From contig ARYC01000788.1 of NCBI GenBank assembly GCA_000711775.1, positions 1-64,000 of the forward strand: DNA of 64,000 bases. The letters run 5' to 3'. Each line of letters begins with the position of its first letter. Position 1 is the first letter of the stretch. Positions 59,081 through 64,000 of the stretch are shown here, in pieces. Made by a program: the position numbers and the translations under genes. The notes under the pieces were generated by a model. The model saw only the letters and a program-made list of their open reading frames with translations, did not search any database and was not told where the DNA came from. The DNA comes from Oxytricha trifallax (Eukaryota; Ciliophora; Spirotrichea; Sporadotrichida; Oxytrichidae).

Positions 59081-59286
59081 TTTTATCTATAGATTTTCAA
59101 ATAAATTTATATTATTTCAATTATTATGCTAATTTAATAATCATGAAGATTGAAAGGGATAAATACCTGAATTAGAGTGAAGTTAAAATTAGACATTTAT
59201 AGTAAGAGATTGGGAATATTATAATTTGATTAGCGAGTATCTAGTTGGATCCACTTTATTATTGTAATATTAAATATAATACCAAT

Positions 59287-60468
59287 ATGAAACAAGGTAC
59301 AGCTGAAACCACTGTAGATCCTCAAGGATTCATGACTTACTCCCCAGATATGGTCTCCTGCTCATCAATATACCACATTAATATTAGAGTCTTAAATTAA
59401 AATTCATTTTACTTGTTATATATTGGATAATTTGGTTTTAATATAAAAAAAGTATCAACAGTTACTAGCACTCCAGAGGGCAAGCACTTGCTTGGTTCAA
59501 CCAAAGACTTGAACAAGAGAATCTCAAACTCTAAGTCAATTTTCGCTAAATTTTTCATCATTGAGGATGGAATCATTTCCCTCTCACTCAGAGATATGAC
59601 TATTGCCTGTAGTGCTACCATCTCAATTGGTCTCTTGGTTATGCTCTACTTCTCATGCAACAATAACGACTTTGAGTGCACCTGGACCGATTTCCCAATG
59701 GTCTCAACAGTTATTGCTCTTCACATGTATGATCGCGCATTCATTATCTTGACCACTATTTTGATGTTTAAAAAAACTTAATTTGTAAATGTTTATTACA
59801 GTAAGGGTTTTAAGTTTATTTTTTAGGATGTTCGGAGTTCAACAAGTTAACATTAGAGCTTTCTACAAAAAGCTTTACGGTAAAATCTCAGATAGCTAAA
59901 ACGATAGACTTCTTAACCTTGGAATTATTTCTTGTGCTGCACTTCCACTTATTGGTGTCTTCGATGAGCATCAATGGGGAACTATCCACGGTATAAATAA
60001 AATTATTGGAGTTTCTGTTATAAAAATAAAACTTTATATCTGCGCTGTCCTCTTCTTCGGATGCTTCGGTGTCTATTGCATCTTATTGGGAAAATATCTC
60101 GCTGACAACAAAGCTAAGTTCAACCCAATCGAGAGTGATTCAATTGACAAACTCCAAAAGGGCGCTAACTTCATCATTGTGATTCTTTCAGCTCTTGGAC
60201 TCTCCATGCTCTACTTAACATTAATATTGCTTGCATATTTTTATATGAATAATTTTTCAGTAAAAGTACTATAAATAACCTATTTTAATTGAAATTTACT
60301 TTGATAATTTATATAGACTATCACGCACACGGCCCAACCCCAATTATCGAATGGATCACAGTTTTGTACTACGCTAACTTCTTCTCAATTGCTAGCTATG
60401 CTAATGGCTTCTACGATTCAGTTCATGAAGACGGTAACCTTGTTCCAGTCAGCCAAGAGAGAGTTTGA
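59287..60468 (+). CDS. Multi-pass membrane protein, FRAG1/DRAM/SFK1-like
   Basis: Start ATG at 59287 (MKQGTAETTVDPQGFMTYSP), stop TGA at 60466. Four IESs mapped by pointers all restore frame. Membrane segments: ATISIGLLVMLYFS followed by a Cys/Trp ectodomain (CNNNDFECTWTDFPMVSTVI), HMYDRAFIILTTILMFG, LGIISCAALPLIGVFDEH, ICAVLFFGCFGVYCILL, ANFIIVILSALGLSMLYHAH and a last helix WITVLYYANFFSIASYA. The order of a first loop with two Cys, then DRAF and then HxxxT-type loops recalls the FRAG1/DRAM/CWH43-N family, but this rests on pattern recognition only. G/C-richer codons than neighbouring genes suggest good expression. Confidence 0.72.
59369..59458. other. IES, pointer ATCAA
   Basis: ATCAA at 59364-59368 and 59454-59458. 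Excision gives DMVSCSSTVTSTPEG in frame. The IES happens to be readable in frame, so only the pointer and protein logic reveal it. Confidence 0.65.
59769..59832. other. IES, pointer GATGTT
   Basis: GATGTT at 59763-59768 and 59827-59832. Excision joins TILMF to GVQQVNIRAF in frame. Confidence 0.85.
59995..60039. other. IES, pointer TAT
   Basis: TAT at 59992-59994 and 60037-60039. A 45-bp AT-rich piece; excision gives GTIHGICAVLFFGC in frame. Confidence 0.7.
60214..60320. other. IES, pointer CTA
   Basis: CTA at 60211-60213 and 60318-60320. Excision gives GLSMLYHAHGPTP in frame. Confidence 0.75.
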
Positions 60469-60774
60469 ACAAATAATGGTAATAAACTAAACGTATTAAA
60501 AGCACCTTATAATTTCAATTGATAAAGCCAATTAAAGAGTTTTAATGTTCAAGAGTAAATCTTTTGTGCTTTAAACATAAAACTTCTTTATTGGCTTGAA
60601 TCCTAGAATATCTATATTTTTCATTGGAAATCAAAATCACTTTAAATTTTATCAAATTGCATTTAAATATCTCTTTGTAAAATTCAATTTTTGATAATCT
60701 ATGATAGATAAGTAATTGAAAAGTAATTTATTCTGAAAAATATTGAACATTTTTCAATTTTTTATTAAAACTGC
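60469..60774. other. Intergenic spacer, convergent genes
   Basis: AT-rich with no coding frame recognised. Separates the stop codons of the plus-strand membrane protein and the following minus-strand gene. Confidence 0.5.
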
Positions 60775-61657
60775 TCAAAGTAATTTTGTGTCTAATTTCT
60801 CAAGTTTTTCTTTATGTTTGAATATTTCCATAGCAGGCATAAGTTTCAAAAGCATTCTAATTCTTAATAATTTGAGTCTTAACTTATTGATTAACTTTAT
60901 TATTGTAAAGAATGAGATTATCACTATGAATGAGATATACACTGAAAAGACAGCTATAATGGCATTTATATTTTGTTAGCATTACTATTTAAATTAATAT
61001 CAATTTATCCTTTAAATTAATGAAAAGACTTTAAAATTTTATAAAAATTGAGCATTGAAATTGATGCTCATTTGCTCACTAAGCCTATCATGAGCAGTGT
61101 TTTGAATGTAATAAAACACCCATTCAATGTATTTGTAATATATGAGTACATATTAATAGGTATCTTTCTAGTAGAACATGCGATTTAAGAAGTCCACATC
61201 TCTCAAGTTCCGTGGTTTTGCAATGAAAGATATGCGTTTTTATTAAATGTGTGTGAGAATAGCGGAAATCATTTGTTCTATTCCTAGGTTTAAGAAACCT
61301 TTAATGTCTGTCTTACAAACTTCAGTAATCACTCCTTTATACAAAATAAAATATAGCTCATAGTTTACATCATTAATTCAATTAAGAATTGCTGTTAATT
61401 TAGCAATAATCTTCATTACATTTAAATAATTAAAAGTAATTGTTTCTAACTCCTTTATCAATTAAGAATTGGCAAAACTGGTTGCTATCTAGTATCTCCA
61501 AATCCCTACTCAAACTTTAAAACATGCCACTACCATCTTTCTTAATTTTTCTGTAACTTTACTCATTATTAGAGCACTCATTAAATACATAAGATAACTG
61601 TTATCCATTATAAGTGTCATCACCCATCGTATCATTATACAATATGCTCTTTTGCAT
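60775..61657 (-). CDS. Hypothetical protein with one membrane segment
   Basis: Start ATG at 61657 (MQKSILYNDTMGDDTYNGQQ). A first segment runs to QFCQFLIDKG near 61460. A second, about 61375-61025, has IKGFLNLGIEQMISAILTHI and FIAKPRNLRDVDFLNRMFYQ. After an in-frame TGA at 61000, probably within an IES, a third segment has a hydrophobic stretch AVFSVYISFIVIISFFTIIK, then KLLRIRMLLKLMPAMEIFKH, and TGA at 60775. No family recognised. A 14-bp direct repeat flanks the first gap, but joining there breaks frame. Confidence 0.6.
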
Positions 61658-61985
61658 GAACCATTTAATTTACTAATATATTGTTTAATTTTATATAATT
61701 AAATAATAAGTTTGGCATGAAAAAGATACTCTCAGTGAGACATGTCAGTCGAGTGTAAAATATGTCATACTATTAAAATCCTTCTTGGAAATCGGATAAA
61801 ATCTATTTACTCAAGACATATGTTACAACGTATAATTAATATGCACAAATAATTATTGCTTAAATCATTTTATTTGTGCATTTTTTAAATATTATTAAAT
61901 GTAATTAATGTGATTTAGGACTAAAAAGAAAAATTAATTCAGCAAAATCAATAACAACATGGTTTCATTTGTTCCTCAAAATAAT

Positions 61986-62970
61986 TCAATTTATATATAA
62001 ATTAAATATGCATTTTATTTATCGATTCAATTTTCCTATTTTATCAAAAATTTCAGTACCATAACTTACAGTATTTTTCATATTTTATTTTAGTTTTACA
62101 ATTTTCTCTCGATATTAATATATTTTCTAGTAATACGACTGAAGCTTAATACCAATATGGAAAAATAGATATATTTATTTTGAGAATATTTATTTACTCT
62201 TAAAATAAACTTGGCTATAAAAAGTGGCAATGATTCCAGCGATCAAGAAGAATATAGTTGATAGTACAATTTTTGATTTTTTTGTTTGATGCTTTAATTT
62301 CTTTGATATTTCTTAAAATTGATGCTTTTCCACTTCATTCATCTGACTTTCTTAATCTAAGTTGTTTTGAGCTAGTTGCGATAAATTGTGAGGGTTTTAT
62401 ATAATAATAAAGGAGTATAAGCATAATTTTAATGCATTAATATTTGAAACTATTAAAAAAGGATTTATAAGGGTGGGTATGATGATTATTTTGACTGTCA
62501 TTTTTATTCTCCTCCTCGATATCACTATCTGAATCGTTATTGATCTAAACATTTTTCTTATTAAATCTATTGATCACAAAAAAGTAAATCATCTGGATTT
62601 AACTTCCAAGTTAGACTCTCCTCATTTTAATTGAGCATTATAAAATTTTCTGTAATTAAAAAGAGCAACCTACCATAAATTAGACTTCTAGGTGAGAGGC
62701 TACAGTATAAAAATTTATTAAATTTTAAAAATAATTTTTTGCAATTTGGAAAAAAGGAACTGTAATATTCAATTCACGCAATCTAGCTTCTGCAAAAATA
62801 AAAAATAGAATAAATTTTCAACATCATGAAGATTATATGATTTTTAACTACTTTATGCTTAAAATTTAACTTCTTAAGAAATGTTTGTACAATTAATTTA
62901 TTTTAGCTAATCTGTGTGTATAAAACACTTATCTTTATAGGAGGTAGTTGAAAGGTTTTCGAGGCGACAT
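61986..62970 (-). CDS. Hypothetical protein with C-terminal membrane segment
   Basis: Probable start ATG at 62970 (MSPRKPFNYLLQRQVFYTHR). Splice-like boundaries surround ARLRELNITVPFF near 62780 and VASHLEVQFM near 62690. Then comes MRRVQLGSQIQMIYFFVINR with an acidic stretch NDSDSDIEEENKNDSQNNHH near 62530. After an IES near 62405-62465 follow LAQNNLDQESQMNEVEKHQF and a transmembrane segment IVLSTIFFLIAGIIATFY near 62250. The frame stays open past the membrane segment to TGA at 61986, but the true stop could be earlier. The layout resembles a tail-anchored or SNARE-like protein; no SNARE motif confirmed. Confidence 0.5.
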
Positions 62971-63027
62971 GGTTTTCTTGTATCTATTTTCCTTTATAAA
63001 TAATACTTTAACTTACTTTGAAATATG

Positions 63028-63880
63028 TCACAATTTATATTGATGATTTGATTTAGTATTTTATTAATGACATGTTAAACTAATCTGAGTTTAATCTTTT
63101 ACCACACTAGCATAAATCTATTGGTGTGTTGCTATTTATTCTCTTAAAATCTTTTCAAAGTATTGGAATTCTCATTTTTCTTTGCTTGCCTTTCATTCTA
63201 ATCAATTTAGGAGATTTAATAATATTATTATTATTATTATTATAATGAATTTTATTATGATAAAAAGTTAGGTCCTTATAATTTTCTTCTTCAAGTATAA
63301 CTCCCCTTATCCCTTCCTCTCTTCAAAAAAGTTAAGTGTGTGGTCTACTGCAGTTTCATTTAAAAGATTGTTATTTGTGGTATGTACTTATTAATTAGTG
63401 GTGAAATTAGCTTAATCAGAAATTGGGTTTTATCCTTATATACGTTTTTATCTTTAAGTTTTTATTTGAACTTCATTGAGCTCTTCAAAAAATAATTAAT
63501 GACTATAATTGTTTAAGAAAATATAAACTTATTAATTAATGATAAATGAATGCATAATTTTTTAAAGCTAAAATTTAAAGAAAGTGATATAATAGAAGTA
63601 TTTACAACACATACATTAAAATTAATTAGTGCATTTTTAGCTAATTTATATTTATTATGACTGCTTTTTATATATTTATTTAAGGTCTATAAAACGATTT
63701 TAATATAAATTAATAAGCTCTTAATCTTTGATCTTATCAACATCACCAATTTAAATGTTATTTGTTGAATTTATTCCCAGAAGCTCTTATGTGGTATTTC
63801 CTGTTTTAAAATATGGATTAGAAAGGTTGCTGCTAAGAGTCATTCTTAAAGGGCGTTTACTAGTCAAAACACTTGATTCT
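63028..63880 (-). CDS. Hypothetical Gln/Asn-rich gene, 5' end uncertain
   Basis: Three coding-like stretches, in gene order: about 63880-63700 (SKRPLRMTLSSNLSNPYFKT, then GDVDKIKDQELIN), about 63480-63280 (NPISDQANFTTNQQVHTTNN, then NFFEERKGQGELYLKKK) and about 63175-63028 (FQYFEKILREQIATHQQIYA), ending at TGA. AT-rich gaps between them, one with an ATT-repeat tract at 63220-63243, are presumed IESs. An in-frame TGA upstream of 63880 marks the edge of the first segment; the true start may lie beyond the window. Unrecognised. Confidence 0.45.
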
Positions 63881-64000
63881 CAATTAAATTGATTTAATAA
63901 TGGGTTTAATAAAATACAATCAGTTCTTTCACGCTCGATAATTAATGTTATATATTCTATATTAAATTAAAAAATTACGCTTAATATTTAAAAAACCTTT

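Noticed and set aside
58723..59175. Plus-strand ORF of 150 codons
   Set aside because: Antisense to the UBE2J-type enzyme, whose active-site region and UBC core are clear on the minus strand.
63220..63243. ATT trinucleotide tract as a regulatory or replication signal
   Set aside because: Simple AT-rich microsatellite in a probable IES; many similar tracts occur in the window.
1..64000. CRISPR arrays, bacterial operons, rRNA or tRNA genes
   Set aside because: No regularly spaced repeats, Shine-Dalgarno pattern or convincing rRNA/tRNA structure was seen. The GC-rich block at 10620-11225 was considered for tRNA/SINE boxes but no convincing pair was found.
1..64000. Interpretation as a somatic (macronuclear) chromosome
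   Set aside because: Somatic chromosomes of hypotrichs are short, telomere-capped and free of IESs and TBEs; this window has many IESs, TBEs and a scrambled gene.

Overview
The window is germline (micronuclear) DNA of a hypotrich (stichotrich) ciliate, most like Oxytricha/Sterkiella; a close relative such as Stylonychia or Tetmemena is not excluded. Reading frames only make sense if TAA and TAG encode Gln and TGA is the sole stop. Genes are cut by short AT-rich internal eliminated sequences (IESs) flanked by direct repeats (pointers), and removing an IES at its pointers restores the frame. Two telomere-bearing-element (TBE) transposons with C4A4-type termini are present. ORFs read in the standard code are mostly fragments or shadows here.

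Left part (1-20.8 kb): the right end of TBE copy 1 (1-619). Then a minus-strand gene of unknown function (623-8494) split by a 6.35-kb IES that carries a complete TBE (1401-7392). That TBE's small ORF is itself broken by a 1.9-kb inverted-repeat element. Next come CFAP57/WDR65 (9187-16572, minus), whose IESs hold a TA-flanked MITE and a GC-rich block; a divergent small Gln-rich gene (16807-17462); a possible 1.44-kb degenerate element; and a Gln/Asn-rich gene (about 19005-20765).

Middle (20.8-43.3 kb): a two-domain cyclic-nucleotide-binding protein (minus); a ligase-kinase-2H-phosphoesterase tRNA ligase (minus); then two paralogous long-chain acyl-CoA synthetase (ACSL) genes. The first is scrambled. 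Its segments lie in three clusters: B 30642-30977 (minus), A 35663-36980 (minus), C about 37760-39187 (plus). Shared 7-12 bp pointers dictate an order that hops between clusters and inverts strand, and all eleven junctions outside the ordinary IESs join in frame. A separate Asn/Gln-rich gene (31216-35539, plus) sits whole between clusters B and A. The second ACSL copy (39511-43270) is collinear with ordinary IESs.

Right part (43.3-64 kb): a Met/Gly-tailed protein of unknown function, a papain-family protease with a signal anchor, a Gln-rich gene, two tandem paralogous small secreted proteins, two large Ser/Gln-rich genes (the second a single 721-codon ORF with no IES), a small membrane protein, a UBE2J/UBC6-type ubiquitin-conjugating enzyme, a FRAG1/DRAM-like membrane protein with four mapped IESs, and three hypothetical minus-strand genes, the last running towards the window edge.

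There is no operon logic. In hypotrichs such loci usually end up on separate or one-to-few-gene nanochromosomes after development, so neighbours here share germline position, not necessarily function. Exact chromosome-breakage and telomere-addition points cannot be read from this sequence alone. Coordinates of multi-segment genes are spans that include IESs and introns.
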